Shown: positions 20,010-31,859 of the stretch, piece by piece | Layout: each line of letters begins with the position of its first letter | Position numbering within the stretch: position 1 is the stretch's first letter | Assembly (NCBI GenBank): GCA_008704415.1 | Contig: VXIS01000072.1 | Span: 62,001 to 126,000, forward strand | Direction of reading: 5' to 3' | Source: Sphaerosporella brunnea | Taxonomy: Eukaryota; Ascomycota; Pezizomycetes; Pezizales; Pyronemataceae | DNA length: 64,000 nucleotides | Made by a program: the position numbers and the translations under genes | Notes under the pieces: model-generated | Database searches by the model: none | What the model saw: the letters and a program-made list of their open reading frames with translations, nothing else | What the model was told of the DNA's origin: nothing

Positions 20010-23000
20010 GCAGCCGGATACGATGGACGCAACGGAGGCATGTCAAACTGACAAAGATGGCGAGAGACCAGAACCGGCTGGCAGCGAAATGTCATCGGCA
20101 CGCTAGTGCTGTTTTTGTGTAGTGTCAATAAACGTGTCCACCACGCTGGTATTGCGTGTGCACCAGTGTTAAAATCTCCGGACTCAAGGTTCCACATATC
20201 TGGCGAGCACTCCCAAAAGCCCACCGGTGGGTTTCATACTTGGGCAGGTGTTTGTGGTTGTCCACGAATGTGTCGATTTAGAACGTTCAGGGTAGCTTCC
20301 ATCGTGGTCAATCGCGTGGGTGCGCTCTGATGAAAATTGGGAGGAATGCATGCAGACTTCGATGTCTCAGCTTTAGTACCCTCAGCCGATCCAGGACCCC
20401 GCGCACAGCGTCCCTCTGCTGGTATTCATGTCGGAGAAGGGGGAGAAGGAGGCAGAGTAGGCTTCGCACATAAGTTGTACAATTCAAGGGCAGCCCAATT
20501 TATCGTAGCACAGTCAGATACTGTGCATTCAGGACCCCGACAATGGGTACTGCGAAGCGAGAGGCCATCGCGATCACCCCATGGTGCATGAAAGTGGTGG
20601 AGTGGATGCAGGAGCTGCCAATTCCGGCCGTATCTCAACCGGTTGAAGACCGCCAAGCACGGCAACGGCGGCAATAGCTACAGCACATTCAGGCGGCCTA
20701 GCACGGGTACATCCTACTGACCAACGATCAGGTGATGTGCTGAGGGATCCGGAGGCTTCTGGCCACATAAGCGCTGCGTAACCTTCCGTGGAGGCAGGGC
20801 ATTTGATAGACCCAGGACGGCCGATTCCAGGAGACAGAGCGGTGTGGAACATCTAGTCCGGCAGCGGGTGCGGTAGTGAGGTTGAGGATAGCTTGGCCAT
20901 ATCTGAAGCAGTTAACGAGCAGTGAGCACAGTGAGAGGATCGATAGATTTAGGGCCTTTCAGCGCCCCGACAACAGCTGGAGAATGGGTGGAGTAGCCAC
21001 ACGAGCGGCGGTATTTGACGCATATCTGAGTGTCCCACCCACGGGTACAAAAATCCAAAAACTGAGTGCTGCTTCATAAGGCAGCCCCCAATTGCTTGAG
21101 TCTGCTGCCGCTTCGGTGCCAGAAAGCCTCTCCTCCTACTGCTCCTAAACCAGAGGGCCTCTCCCGCGGAAACTCATCTACCAAACCACCGCTTCGGATA
21201 CTGCACTGCAGGTTCGCAGTCTCTCAGTGATGCATGGTAAGCTTCATACACATCTGAATGAACTGGTAACTCCTCTCCTTGCCGAGGACGTTGTACCCTT
21301 GCCGAGCATGTCGCATGCCAGTTGTCACCTGATGCGTTTGCGGGATATTTTGGGTTGTTAGATACATTACCGCTATGTCACCAGGGCGGGATGTTGTTCG
21401 CCCAGCTGGCCCGGAGGCACATCAGCAAAACAGACAATTGGCACTGAATGCCTCAGTGCCCGAATCAATGCACACGATGTAGACCAGACTTCATCACTGC
21501 GGCGGGATGTTCGTGAAGTCGCTGCTGTTTCCACGCCAGCCGATGATTGTTGCAAAACACGCCGTCTTATATGTGAACGACTGAGCACCACTGCTCATAA
21601 TAATGATAGCTATATGCGTCACTGAACATGAGCCCCTGTTCACGAGTGTTTTGACTTTTCCGGTGACGGTGTGGTGGATTTCTAGTTTTGCTGTTGCAAA
21701 CGTCACACAGCTGCAACATCCAGGTGTCATAAGGAGCGGGTATTCTGCGTGTTGGAAGAAAAACAAAAAGGGAATTTGTGTACGCTAGGACGCAAACCTG
21801 GATGGTACCCATCGGGATTCAGTATCTCCGATCAGTTCGGACGGGTCGGAACGGCGGTACACTCGACGATTAAACGATACGCACTGTTTATATTCAGGCG
21901 CTCTTTCAAAACTTCATGCAAGACTAAGTTTCGATCCCCAATCCCATCCTCCTGCCGAACGCGAAGCGCAATAATGAACTCTGTAGGCTTCTCAGTGTGC
22001 ATTGGTCGTCGCAGCGTTTGGACGCAGTTTTACAAATATTGCGACCCACTTTGACCACCGCCAATGCGGGTGCAACATTGCCACAATCTGCGAAGCCAAC
22101 TTGATTGTCGGTTTTCCGCCTGTAGTATCCACCATTCCTGCCGTCACAACTTCAAGTTGGATATATTGTTAAGGCTGGCTTGCCGGCGTCGCTTTGCCTT
22201 GACATTCCCGGATTTACGGCAGCCAAGCTGGGAATCGTAATTTATTCTCTGTCAACACTGAGGTGCATCCATCCGAACTTCGGTGACAATAGCGATCAAC
22301 CTTTACAGTAGCTACAACGCAACGCTTTCCGATGGGGTATGTTAGGAACACGTCCAAGCTAGACAGTTTTTTGCTGGGAAATGAAAGCCCGGCTGCATGA
22401 TAGGCGGTGCGTGGCGGTGATGGGCACAGATCAACGCGTTCTCGGACGCAAGGCGCCCGAATAGAGATATTTTCATCGCGCTCCGCTGTTGTATAACAAT
22501 TGTATTGCCGCTGCCACGGAGCTTGCGCAACCTCATCACCGTGCCTTCACATTATCTCAGGATATGGCTCACACCTCTGAGCCTTACATATCAATTCATG
22601 CCGAGACACAATTGGTACTGGTAAGGTTGTTGCTCGTAGCGGAAGCTTTGCCTGAGTCAGTCGATACAAGAGAGGGCTCCATTGCTGGGTTATATTCGCA
22701 GAAAAATGCCTATGGAGTAGGATACATGTCACTGCATCCCCCTATCAACGCCCTATTCCATGAGAATTATCTTGATAGTCGCTGAGTGACTGCATGCGAA
22801 CACCGCGGATTACCACTCCCAAACTATAGCGAGGTATTGGTCAGACCGGAGTCCGTTCAAACGGGAACTTTGCCACTGGCCCCCGTTACCCACATCAAAA
22901 ATACAAACGCGGTCGATATATTGTACAGTGCGCATTGCACTGTTGAGGACACGTTACCGCAAGTCACACATCGCATTTCGAAATTACTGCATTTCAAGCC

Positions 23001-23370
23001 AATATTAACCATGCTGTACTTTCAGCGATGCCATTAACACTATTGTCTAAAACGGCTGTCGTGATATTTCCCCTGCCGGCTACGAATGCCATTCGAATCC
23101 GTTTTCGGCGATTTGTGGAGGACAATTGACCAACTTTGTGACAAAATCTCTTAAACTGTAAGATCGCGCTTGAATGGCGATTCCTGAGAGTGTGCGAGAT
23201 GTGGTGCGAGAAATACACACGATGTTGCACCTCCAATGTTTACAATACTGTTCTTCTGCCTGGCCGCGACGGGATAATGCAGCGCATTTCGAGCGGAGGA
23301 AGCCGCGATGAGGAGAGAACGACGTCGGGATCATGACGACGAGCACTCAGTGTGCGAGCTGAGGAGTCCC
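20010..23370. other. No recognised gene
   Basis: Only short frames without motifs on both strands. The largest, minus 20574-20852, is Pro/Ala/Ser-rich. No terminal repeats, tRNA boxes or splice-consistent coding blocks were found. Probably decayed repeat DNA. Confidence 0.45.
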
Positions 23371-24218
23371 CAGTGTTCCTCACAGGCCGGGGCGGCCTGC
23401 CGGTCGGCCTGGACGGTCTGCCAAAGTCCAGTCCAGTCCGATCTTTTTGGTGGACTGCGATGACGCAGTCCGGGACTTCCAGCGGATTGGACGGCCTGGT
23501 CCAAATTTCCGTGGACTGGGTCGGTCGGCAGTCCAGACTTATGTAATATGCCGTGAGCCGGAATATGCGAGCTGTGCGCGTCAAAGGGGGCCGGAGAAAA
23601 AAAATTCTCTATCTTTGCCACCTTCCGCTGTTGCAAAACAACCGCCGTCGAACATCCTCAACTGTACAACTGAACAACCACCTCCGAACGTTGTCAACAC
23701 ACGTCTCATTCGCGACTGGGCCCTGAGACCCTGGATAAAAACTCTAACGGTAAGTCGCTAACAACATGCCAGATTGGACCCCGAGTACAAATTCTTTTGC
23801 CATGACAGCCGCTTCGTCGTTGTGATGTCCTCCGGCTCGCAGCAGTCCCACAGCGACGAGATATGCCAGAGCTCGCAGAATTAACCCGACATCCAAAGCG
23901 AGGTTTCCTCCCAGTTATCCTCGCTTCCAAGTAGCATGTTTACCCCTACTCTTGGAAGCGAGGCACAAAGGGCTTTTGGAGCGTGCGGAGGACACAGTTT
24001 GGTTTCTGGGTTTTGAGGACGCGCTTTGTATATAAAATTCTTATGTAATACATTACTCCGCTAGGAGTATCCAGTCGACTGGATCGCCTGCAGGCCGTCC
24101 AGTCCTTACCCTTACAAGGACTGATTGGTCCAGGGCACCCTCTAGGACTGGACTGCATGATGTGGTCCAGGTCCGGTCCGCGCTCAGGACTGGTCGGACT
24201 GGACTGTGAGGAACACTG
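23371..24218. mobile_element. Non-autonomous hAT element with perfect 8-bp duplication
   Basis: The left end is CAGTGTTCCTCACAGGCC; the right end reverse-complemented is CAGTGTTCCTCACAGTCC, one difference in 18. The 8 bases GGAGTCCC stand immediately before (23363-23370) and immediately after (24219-24226). Both facts are diagnostic of hAT insertion. Subterminal zones are rich in GGACTGG/CCAGTCC motifs. The 848-bp interior has no transposase; a short frame near 23640-23740 (TEQPPPNVVN, RDWALRPWIK) recurs at about 48.4 kb. Confidence 0.92.
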
Positions 24219-24226
24219 GGAGTCCC

Positions 24227-25863
24227 AGTGTTTGTACTTCAGTTTATGCCAACCGTTGCTGAAGAGCGTCAGTTTAGGCTGACCGCCCGCAGTAGGAAAG
24301 CCAGTGCTCACCATATTGTTCCGTCTGTTCAACTGGAGCAGGGAAGCAATCCCTGTCTTTCATGAGCCGGGAACTGCGGGAGGTAGGCATTGGGCGCGCT
24401 GGTAATCTCCGACCTCGGGTTCGCTGGGAATCGTCTCATCGGGTCCCTCCCGACACATTACCGGCACATACAACCATCTAGTCGCTTCGGCGTCTCGGTA
24501 TATTTGTCGTTTAGACCCTAATGTCAGTTCACTCAAGGCGGATCTCCCCTGGGAGCCTAAGCGTTGCCGTGACAGGGGATAGCAAGACCCTAACCACGCA
24601 TGTAGCTCCAGCAAATCCACCGTGAACCATCGCATGGGCGGCCTACACAGTAGTATATGGACCACCGGCGAAACCAGTGAACGAGAAAATGTTGCTGAGC
24701 TGAATGTCAAAGGTACAGCATGAGACATGACCTTCGTCTACGACGTACTTTCGTCCCAAAAGGTTTAGCGTGACAGAGGGCGACACCTACTGACCTCAAG
24801 AGGTGTGTTTCTCTTCAAAACCGGACGTCTTCATATCCTCTCGCGGAACCATCGCCGCCGACAACGAAAGATCCAATAGCTATGAGACTGAAAACGAGGC
24901 AAGAACAAATAGAGTAGAGTAATTGTGCACAGTGAGTGATGTCTTGAAGAAGAGCCTGCTTTTCTTACCTCAACCTTTCGGACGCACCCAGTACTAGTCC
25001 TGAGTGACCCAGCCTTCGTTCGGCCAGTCATTTGCATGGTACGTTAAAATGGGGCGCTCTCCTGGCTGAAAATTGTTCGGAAAGTGGGCTCTCATACGAA
25101 TTGGGTCCTGCTGGATGTCCGCGTGCTGTAAAGAAATACCAGCATTTCTGGTGTTAGTTCCTTCATGAGAGGAAGGCATTTCATTTCCCGGTAGTGAGCA
25201 ACACCCCACCGTTCATGGCCATCCTTGTACAAACCCTTTGTGATATCTTTCCTTTTGAATCCAGACTTCCTAAGATGCCCCGAGATGCCGTGATGGCTTC
25301 TTTATTCTGTTTGGCCACGTACTCTTGGGTCAAAAGAATGATTCACTCATCTAGCAATTTGCTGCGATGCTTGTGAAATCTTCCTTGCTGGCTGCCAAAG
25401 AAGCGCCCGAGGGCGAACCCAGGGTGTTTGCCGCTTCATAATCCACCCCTGCACCCAATTTTACTTGCCGTCTGCAGCGGCGACCATTGATGCTGAAATC
25501 GTACGGGGTTACCCCCAGAAACCTCGCTTCATCCCATCAGTTGCAAGCCCGGGATCTTCTGGAAGGGCAATTAGCTTGAGCCGTTGACGGCAGCAGAAGT
25601 GCCATACCTTTTTTCAAAATCACCATCTTTGCTTTTTCATGCCTCTCATCAGTGCACCTCCGGTAACAGCGAGACCGCTGCCAGTGGCAACCGCGTCTCT
25701 TGAAATCTGCCGGTGCAGTTGGTTTGCCCGTTTGCTTTTCTGAGGGCATCCGGGTCGGACGGCACCACAGGGGTCCATGTATGCTAGATTGGGCCAAGCA
25801 TACGGTGAATGGCTGGTTTTTGGTTGTGAGCGGTGAGCTGTCTGAAGAGCGTGGGATGGACAT
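24227..25863. other. No recognised gene
   Basis: Minus-strand frames at 24360-24728 and 25537-25863 look mildly protein-like (for example RWFTVDLLELHAWLGSCYPL) but match nothing I know and show no start context or introns. Confidence 0.4.
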
Positions 25864-25868
25864 GAGTT

Positions 25869-26183
25869 TGTTGAACGACGAGGTCGAGAGAGGAGATCAA
25901 GCTGATTCTTCGTCTTGGTCCGACGCCGGAGGGCGAGCGTCGGGCCTTTATATACAGCGCCGCGTTTGCAAAAACACCAGGAAAAAGGACAACTATCAAA
26001 CTACGGCAAACGGAAAACAAGAAGTCTAGACCCACTGTCCCCACCCGAAAATCCTTCACGGTTGCCACCCGAAAATCCTTCACGGTTGCCACCCGAAAAT
26101 CCTTCACGGTTGCCACCCGAAAATCCTTCACGGTTGCCACCCGAAAATCCTTCACGGTTGCCACCCGAAATCCTTTTCCAACA
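25869..26183 (-). repeat. 3' LTR of the Copia element, with five 24-bp U3 repeats
   Basis: 315 bp. In element orientation it starts TGTTGGAAAAGG and ends TCGTTCAACA. The unit ccacccgaaaatccttcacg+gttg occurs five times in tandem at 26041-26160, in the U3 region upstream of a TATA box (minus strand TATATAAAG, 25946-25954). Confidence 0.93.
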
Positions 26184-26200
26184 CTCCCCCGTTGCCCATG
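26184..26200 (-). other. Polypurine tract of the Copia element
   Basis: On the minus strand ACGGGGGAGTG abuts the first base of the 3' LTR. In LTR retrotransposons this tract primes plus-strand DNA synthesis. Confidence 0.7.
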
Positions 26201-26217
26201 CGGTCGCAAATCAGAAA

Positions 26218-28935
26218 TCAAATCAATCCAATTTCCTTCACAAATGCCTTGTGTTTGACCCTTCCCAATGCCTTTGTAAGGCCGTCTGCCAGCATCTTGT
26301 CCGAGGGTATGTGTTTTATCGTAAGCTTCTCAGTAGCGACAGCCTCATGCAGGCTATAAAACCGAAGGCAAAGGTGCCGACTATCCCCCTTGAAATTTCC
26401 AGTGGTAAGGACTGTCACGCAGGCTAAATTATCATTGAGAAGAACTGGCATTCCCGCGGCTATTGGTAACCTCATCATGAGCTCCGAAAGCAGACCGGTA
26501 AACCAGTCAATCTGTCTCTTGGCCGCAGCGGAGGGTATCAGCTCTGATTCCATGGTAGATTGAGCGACGAGGGTCTGCTTCTTGGACTTCCAGAGAACCA
26601 AGGTTCCGAAAACATCGAGCAGGTAACCGGCAGTCGATTTGCCGGAGTGAATTTCTCCGCCCAGGTCGGCATCAGCAAAAGCTGTAATAATAGATGATCC
26701 GTGACGCGAACAGGGTCCGCTGTTCGAAGTGAGCGCAAGCTGCTTGGATGCTGTCGGCTTTAAGTACAGGAACAGATGTTTAATGGCGGTCCAATGGCTT
26801 TGATCAGGATGTGAGGAATAGCGACCGAGGGTGGTAGCTGCATATGCGATATCCGGGCGAGAACCGAGGGCTATATATATGAGACTTCCTACTGCCTGCC
26901 GGTATAATGACTGGTTGACTGGCTCCGAATGCTCCTCCGTTTATGCTGTGCCGAGACCAAGCTTAAGGCCTTCTTCCATAGGTGTATAGCGGGGTGGGCA
27001 GTTGCTCATTCCGAACTGTTCAAGGACCTTCGCAATGTAGCCAGACTGGTTGATGTATGTGGCGCGGTGTTCTCGGTTAAGTTGTACGTCAAGACCTACG
27101 TACTGAAAGTGGTCGGAGATTGGTATAGAGGCTCCCTTTGGCGGTGCAGCTCGAAAACGGTGGTGCAGAGAGTTGCATAGGGAGGTAAGTTTGTCGACGG
27201 TAGAGGTAAGGACCATGATATCATCAACGTAGACCAAGACGATGATGCCATCGCCGAGAAAAACACCGGGGGCGGCGACCGAGGCCCTAAGGGAAAGATA
27301 GTCAACCAGAAAGTTATGAACATCTTTAGACCAACCGCGCGCAGACTGCTTCAGTCCATATAAAGTCTTTCGAAGGTGGACAAGAGGGCGGTCTCTTTTC
27401 CATGGGTCGCGATGCTGCCAGTTACCCTCAGGGAGACGAAGATAGATCGTCTCATGCAACGTGCTTCCGAGAAACGCGGTGGCACAGTCCAGGATCGCTA
27501 TCTCTAAATTGTGTTGTACAGCCAGGCCGAGACAAAGACGTATGGTGGAGGAATCGACAAGCGGGGAGGAAATGGCAGTGCTGTCAAAGTCTAACCCGTC
27601 TTTTTGAGTGAAATCTTGAGCTATTAACCGAGCTCTATACTTATCAATCTCCCCCGTGGCTTTAAACTTCTTGGAGAGAAGACATCTACAATTGACGACT
27701 GTAGCTTCCAGGGGTAGTTGACCTTCTGCAATCAACTCCATACCTTGATGACTGTCGAGAGCAGCAGCTTCATTGTTGATAGCGGCCTCCCACTCTGCTG
27801 CTTCCGGGGTCTTCAACGCCGCACGGTAGGTCTTCGGTCCTGGTTCCACTATGAAGGCTGTAACAACCTGGAAGGCGCGTCCAGAGCGGGTCCGGGTATT
27901 GGTTTTAGGCGGCAAAACATTCATATCAATGAGCAAATTCTGTGGAACAGCCTCAGGCTCAGGCTCGGCGTAGAGGTTAGGGCAGTCGCTAAGAATAGAC
28001 TCGGTATCAAAAACCCAATCGCCGGGGGTGCTGCGGGCTGGAGGCGGCTGTACAGGGGCTTTAAGTTGCAGTTGCTGACTTGCTTCATCCCGCAACTCAG
28101 AGGTGGTTGCCACCGGTGGTTGTGGCAGCGCGGCTGCAGTGTTTTCGGAAATTTCAAAGGTAACGGTAGAAGATGCGGTACCTGAGCCGTGCAATTCTGA
28201 ATAGAGACAGCCTTCGTTAAACTGAATGTCGCGAGCCAGGAACTCTCGTTTGGAGGCGATATCATAGAGGAGGTAGTGCTGGGAGGTTGCGGTGTAGCCA
28301 ATAAGGACTGCTTTCTTTGCACAATCGTCAAGCTTCTTCCGCGTCACTGGAGGGGTCCAGGCATAGGCCAGACACCCAAAAACCTGCAGATGAGACAGGT
28401 AAGGCTTCATGCCTGCACTATGCCAGGCCTCAAAGGGTGTGATTTTCTGAAGGGCGCCGGTGGGAAGGCGGTTTTTAATGTAAACGGCGACTTTGACAGC
28501 ATCCGCGCAGAAGGAGTTTGGCATACCTGTATGCTTGAGCATTGAGGGAGCAGGATCCAGCACGGTACGGTTGCAGCGCTCAGAAATAGCGTTTTGCTGC
28601 GGGGTGTAGGGTGCGGAAGGCTTAGCCTGAATGCCTTCCTTGCGAAGGGATCTAAAGGGCTCTTCACTGGAATATTCTCCACCACCGTCCATGCCGAGGC
28701 GTAAAATCGGCAAGTTGTGGATCTTTTCGACTGTAGACTTGTATTCCTGAAAGCAGGAGACGACTTCGGACTTGTAGCGAAGCAAATAGACGTGGGTGTA
28801 GCGAGTTGCATGGTCGGTAAACATCACAAAGTAGCGGTAGCCTTTGCGACTCTGAGTAGGCATCGGACCCACCATGGCGGTATGGATGAGCTCAAGAGGC
28901 CGTCGAGTCTTTGGGACTTCACGCTTTGCTTAGAG
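26218..28935 (-). pseudogene. Copia pol: integrase, reverse transcriptase, RNase H (broken by TAA)
   Basis: The frame from about 28935 enters integrase: FTDHATRY, LGMDGGGEYSSEE and YTPQQNAISERCNRT supply the D-D-E positions. Reverse transcriptase follows with AILDCATAFLGSTLHETIYL, LRKTLYGLKQSARGW and the catalytic LVYVDDIMVL. The region ends YINQSGYIAKVLEQFGM. A TAA at 26941-26943 interrupts the same frame, which then runs on through RPDIAYAATTLGRYSSHPD, a DADLGG motif and the RNase H end (VLWKSKKQTLVAQSTMESEL, KMLADGLTKALG) to 26218. A frameshift near 28920 separates it from the upstream frame. Removing a full-length read needs only these few lesions, so the copy decayed recently. Confidence 0.93.
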
Positions 28936-29880
28936 AAAGGTCGCCGGGTCATCTTGCCAAAAATACACGCCTCACAGATGCACTCTGAAAGACTCCGGGC
29001 CTGCAACTCCATCCCTTTCACAACGGAGGAGGCACGTTTGACTGCCGGTAGACTGAGATGGCCAAGACGAGCATGCCAGAGGAGGATGTCCTTAGGATTC
29101 TGTGGAGTTGAGATTGTGGCGAACACAACAGGATAATCATCCGAGTCGGTAGCTGACACGTTGTCACAGCGCAGCACAAAAAGGTCCTTTTTAACGTAAG
29201 CAGTGCTAACTGTGCAGCAATTAAAGGTCAACGTAGCTTTGTTTTCATCGAAGTTGATCCTCATACGCTTGCGAAGAAGTTGAACGATGCTAAGGAGGTT
29301 GTTGTTGCCGTAGGCGGGGACATGGAGGACTGAGCGAAGGAGAAACGTTTTGCTGCCGAGACGGATAGGTACAGTAGTGACACCAGCTGCTGAGACAACC
29401 TGGTTGTTGGCCGTACGAATAAGGTGCTCCCTTGGAGAGTAAGCCTTGTATAAGGAGAAGAGCTGACGGTTGCCAGTGATGTGGGTGAAAGCGCCAGTAT
29501 CGAGAAGCCAGTCTGAGGATGTGAAGCTGGAGTTGGAAGAGGTGCGAAGTGCATCGACAGTGAAGACAGATTCGTATAGTTTACAGCTTGAGACCTCAAT
29601 CTCATCGAAGGTAGCGAAGAGGAAGGAGTGTTTGGGCGATAAGTCATCAAAAGGACTAGCATCGACTGCGGCTAGGTTGGCTTGAGCTGGTCCCACTTTA
29701 TTCTTACGATTTTTGACATGAGCAGCAGCTTGCTGTTTTGCATAGGTTTCCCACCTCTCTGGGTGGCGGCATTCTGGTTTGGAGTGACCAATGATACCGC
29801 ACCCATAGCACTTTTTCGTTTTCTTGTCCTTGCCGCTACTTCGGTTGCCTGAGTGGTCCAGAGTGCCTTGGCCATTGTCC
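28824..29880 (-). pseudogene. Copia gag zinc knuckle, protease and GAG-pre-integrase region
   Basis: Continues in the gag frame after the TGA at 29883. The zinc knuckle CYGCGIIGHSKPEC fits C-x2-C-x4-H-x4-C near 29800. The aspartic protease has DWLLDTGAFTHITG (catalytic D in DTG) near 29510. ILLWHARLGHLSLPAVKR near 29070 is the pre-integrase HHCC-type zinc region. The frame runs off at a frameshift near 28920 and stops at 28824. Confidence 0.88.
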
Positions 29881-29882
29881 TG

Positions 29883-30562
29883 TCAAGCCTGATTACGCTG
29901 CTTCTGCGTAACAAATAGCGCAGCTTCCGTGGAAAGTCCTTTTTGTCGTCGAAAACGGCCCTCAAAGGGTAGAAGCTCGGTGATGATGTCGCTGGGGTCT
30001 TTTGCTTCACCGCTAACATTCATCGAGGTGGTGAAACCAAGCCATACGGAACTTGGTGGAAGGTTGCTTACAATATAAAACGAACGCCATTTGTCTGTGA
30101 CCTCAATGCCAAAGATCGCAAGGTCATTAATGATTTTGTCTTGAGCCGCAATCCATTCAGTGACAGAAGGGTAATCCTCAAGCTTGCAGGTCGCAAGCTT
30201 TTGCTGCTCGTGCTGCCCATCAAGCTGAATTACCTTTTCAAAGTCGGATTTGATGGTTTCCCAGAGGACCTGTGGATCATCATATTTCGAAGCGCGGTAG
30301 CGCTGCCGGATGCTTGGCTTGAGAGCAAGGCAAATCGTGCTGCATGCCTTGGTTCGCTTTTCGTCATACTTATCTTTTTCAATCTCATACCGTTCATACT
30401 TCTGGTCATCCGGCTTTTGAGGAGGAACGGGAACGCGTTCAGTGCCGTTAACGATTCGCCACAGGGTCTGTTGCTTAAGGAGGTCTTGCATATCCAAACC
30501 CAAACGCGGTAGTTGTGCTCATTGAGCTTTGTAATCGTCGTGGCGGTAGGGCTGGTCAACAT
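29883..30562 (-). pseudogene. Copia gag N-terminal capsid region
   Basis: The likely start is the ATG at 30562 (MLTSPTATTITKLNEHNYRV). A frameshift near 30500 moves coding into the frame that carries DLLKQQTLWRIVNGTERVPV, ACSTICLALKPSIRQRYRAS, PQVLWETIKSDFEKV and SDIITELLPFEGRFRRQKG, typical UBN2-like Copia gag. It ends at a TGA (29883-29885) in the middle of what should be one gag frame, before the zinc knuckle, so I take it as a mutation and not as a gag/pol boundary. Confidence 0.85.
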
Positions 30563-30650
30563 ATTCAAAAATGGGCTGTGTAAGTTGGACGTTCAGAGTA
30601 AGCGGAACGGACGTAGTCAGAGCGGAGGTGACTTCTTCGGGGTTGGGAGA

Positions 30651-30782
30651 CAGTCAGAGCGGAGGTGACTATCAACAGAAGCGGACAGTCAGAGCGGAGG
30701 TGACTGTTAACAGAAGCGGACAGTCAGAACGGAGGTGACTGTTAACAGAAGCGGACAGTCAGAGCGGAGGTGACTGTGGACA
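30651..30782. repeat. Four tandem 35-bp repeats in the Copia leader
   Basis: Units start at 30651, 30686, 30721 and 30756 (cagtcagagcggaggtgact, spacer, cagaagcgga), plus a diverged partial copy near 30614. They lie between the primer site and gag, in the transcribed leader. Confidence 0.92.
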
Positions 30783-30842
30783 AGGTTTTTCGGCAAACGG
30801 AAACAGAGTAAATGGCGTAGAAAAAGGGGTTGAACCGCTCAA

Positions 30843-30866
30843 AGCAAGCGCAGAGGGCTCATAACC
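30843..30866 (-). other. Primer-binding site matching the anticodon half of initiator tRNA-Met
   Basis: Abutting the 5' LTR, the plus strand reads aagcgcagagggctcataac + c. This resembles the D-stem to anticodon-loop segment of fungal initiator tRNA-Met (GGGCUCAUAACC contains the CAU anticodon). Drosophila copia is known to prime from such an internal fragment. The older element at 9921-9932 has the same site with one change. Confidence 0.75.
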
Positions 30867-31083
30867 TGTTGAACGACGAGGTCAAGAGGAGATCAAGCTT
30901 ATTCTTCGTCTTGGTCCGACGCCGGAGGGCGAGCATCGGGCCTTTATATACAGCGCCGCGTTTGCAAAAACACCAGGAAAAAGGACAACTATCAAACTAC
31001 GGCAAACGGAAAACAAGAAGTCTAGACCCACTGTCCCCACCCGAAAATCCTTCACGGTTGCCACCCGAAATCCTTTTCCAACC
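30867..31083 (-). repeat. 5' LTR of the Copia element, with one 24-bp U3 repeat
   Basis: 217 bp, nearly identical to the 3' LTR except for one full 24-bp unit (31037-31060) in place of five, and a terminal base change (GG in place of TG). TATA box at about 30943-30950. This LTR would drive transcription towards lower coordinates. Confidence 0.93.
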
Positions 31084-31088
31084 GAGTT

Positions 31089-31800
31089 GACGCGGAGTAG
31101 GGGGACATCATGAGCTATTACTCACGACATTGGTGGTGGATGCTACATTCCCACAAACATGGACAGTAGCGAGGGTGTTTGAGCAGCGCAAGTCGCAGCC
31201 CGTGCAGCACGGCTGATACAGCGAGTGCCCAACGGTGATTCCGTGCAAGAGGGAGGTTGCAAGGGCCTTTGTCCGCATTCTGCGAAACATGTCTTTTTTA
31301 CCCACCTACGTCTTCGCATGGAAGCCGCCAGGGACCGGAGTTCGAGCTGGCAACAGTAGTCAAGATACTCTGGATAGTCAAGATACTGCATAAGATGAGT
31401 CACAGTGCGAACACCCAACAGGGCCGATTGATGTGTCCTTCTGTTGAACCCCCTGCTGTTTTTCATACCACCGGAGAGACGGCAGATATGCTATCGGGAA
31501 GGCAAACCTTGAAGCGCGGACTGAATGCTGTGACCGGCAACTCCTGCTAAGGGACGATCCTCAAAAAAGCGGCTGCTGACCTCCCGGATCTACCTGTATG
31601 CGGTCAAGTCTCAGGGGGACAGACAAGATGGTTGGAGCGGAGACCGCGGGTCATGTTGGTAAGAATGACCCACTCCAACTCGATGTTTGACAATTCAAGC
31701 GCAGTTCGTGCGATTGCACAGGATAGCGTGTGCGCATGATAGCTTCTCCCATGTCGAGCACGCAACGTCTCGTTAAACCCCGCATCAATCAATTGCTTCC
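31089..31800. other. No recognised gene
   Basis: Short frames only. A 10-bp tandem copy (gtcaagatact) occurs at 31358-31388. The minus frame 31604-31999 runs into the hAT end below and has no motif. Confidence 0.4.
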
Positions 31801-31859
31801 GATGCATAATACAATTCCCAAGTGATGCGCTTGATTCTTCGACTTGGGTTTTGATAGAC

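Larger units (their letters stand above)
25869..31083 (-). mobile_element. Copia (Ty1/Copia) LTR retrotransposon, nearly complete
   Basis: LTRs at 25869-26183 and 30867-31083 flank a gag-pol region on the minus strand in the Copia order: gag, zinc knuckle, protease, integrase, reverse transcriptase, RNase H. The 5 bases GAGTT precede (25864-25868) and follow (31084-31088) the element exactly, a perfect target duplication. Primer site and polypurine tract are present. Lesions seen: a frameshift near the gag start, TGA at about 29883, a frameshift near 28920 and TAA at 26941. The LTRs differ mainly in repeat number, so the insertion is fairly young, yet the copy is not autonomous as read. Confidence 0.95.

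Noticed and set aside
26041..26160. CRISPR array from regular 24-bp repeats
   Set aside because: Units are contiguous without spacers, lie in an LTR U3 region, and the genome is eukaryotic.
29883..29885. Programmed TGA readthrough between gag and pol
   Set aside because: The stop lies between the capsid region and the zinc knuckle, inside gag, and three other lesions exist in the same copy, so a random mutation is simpler.
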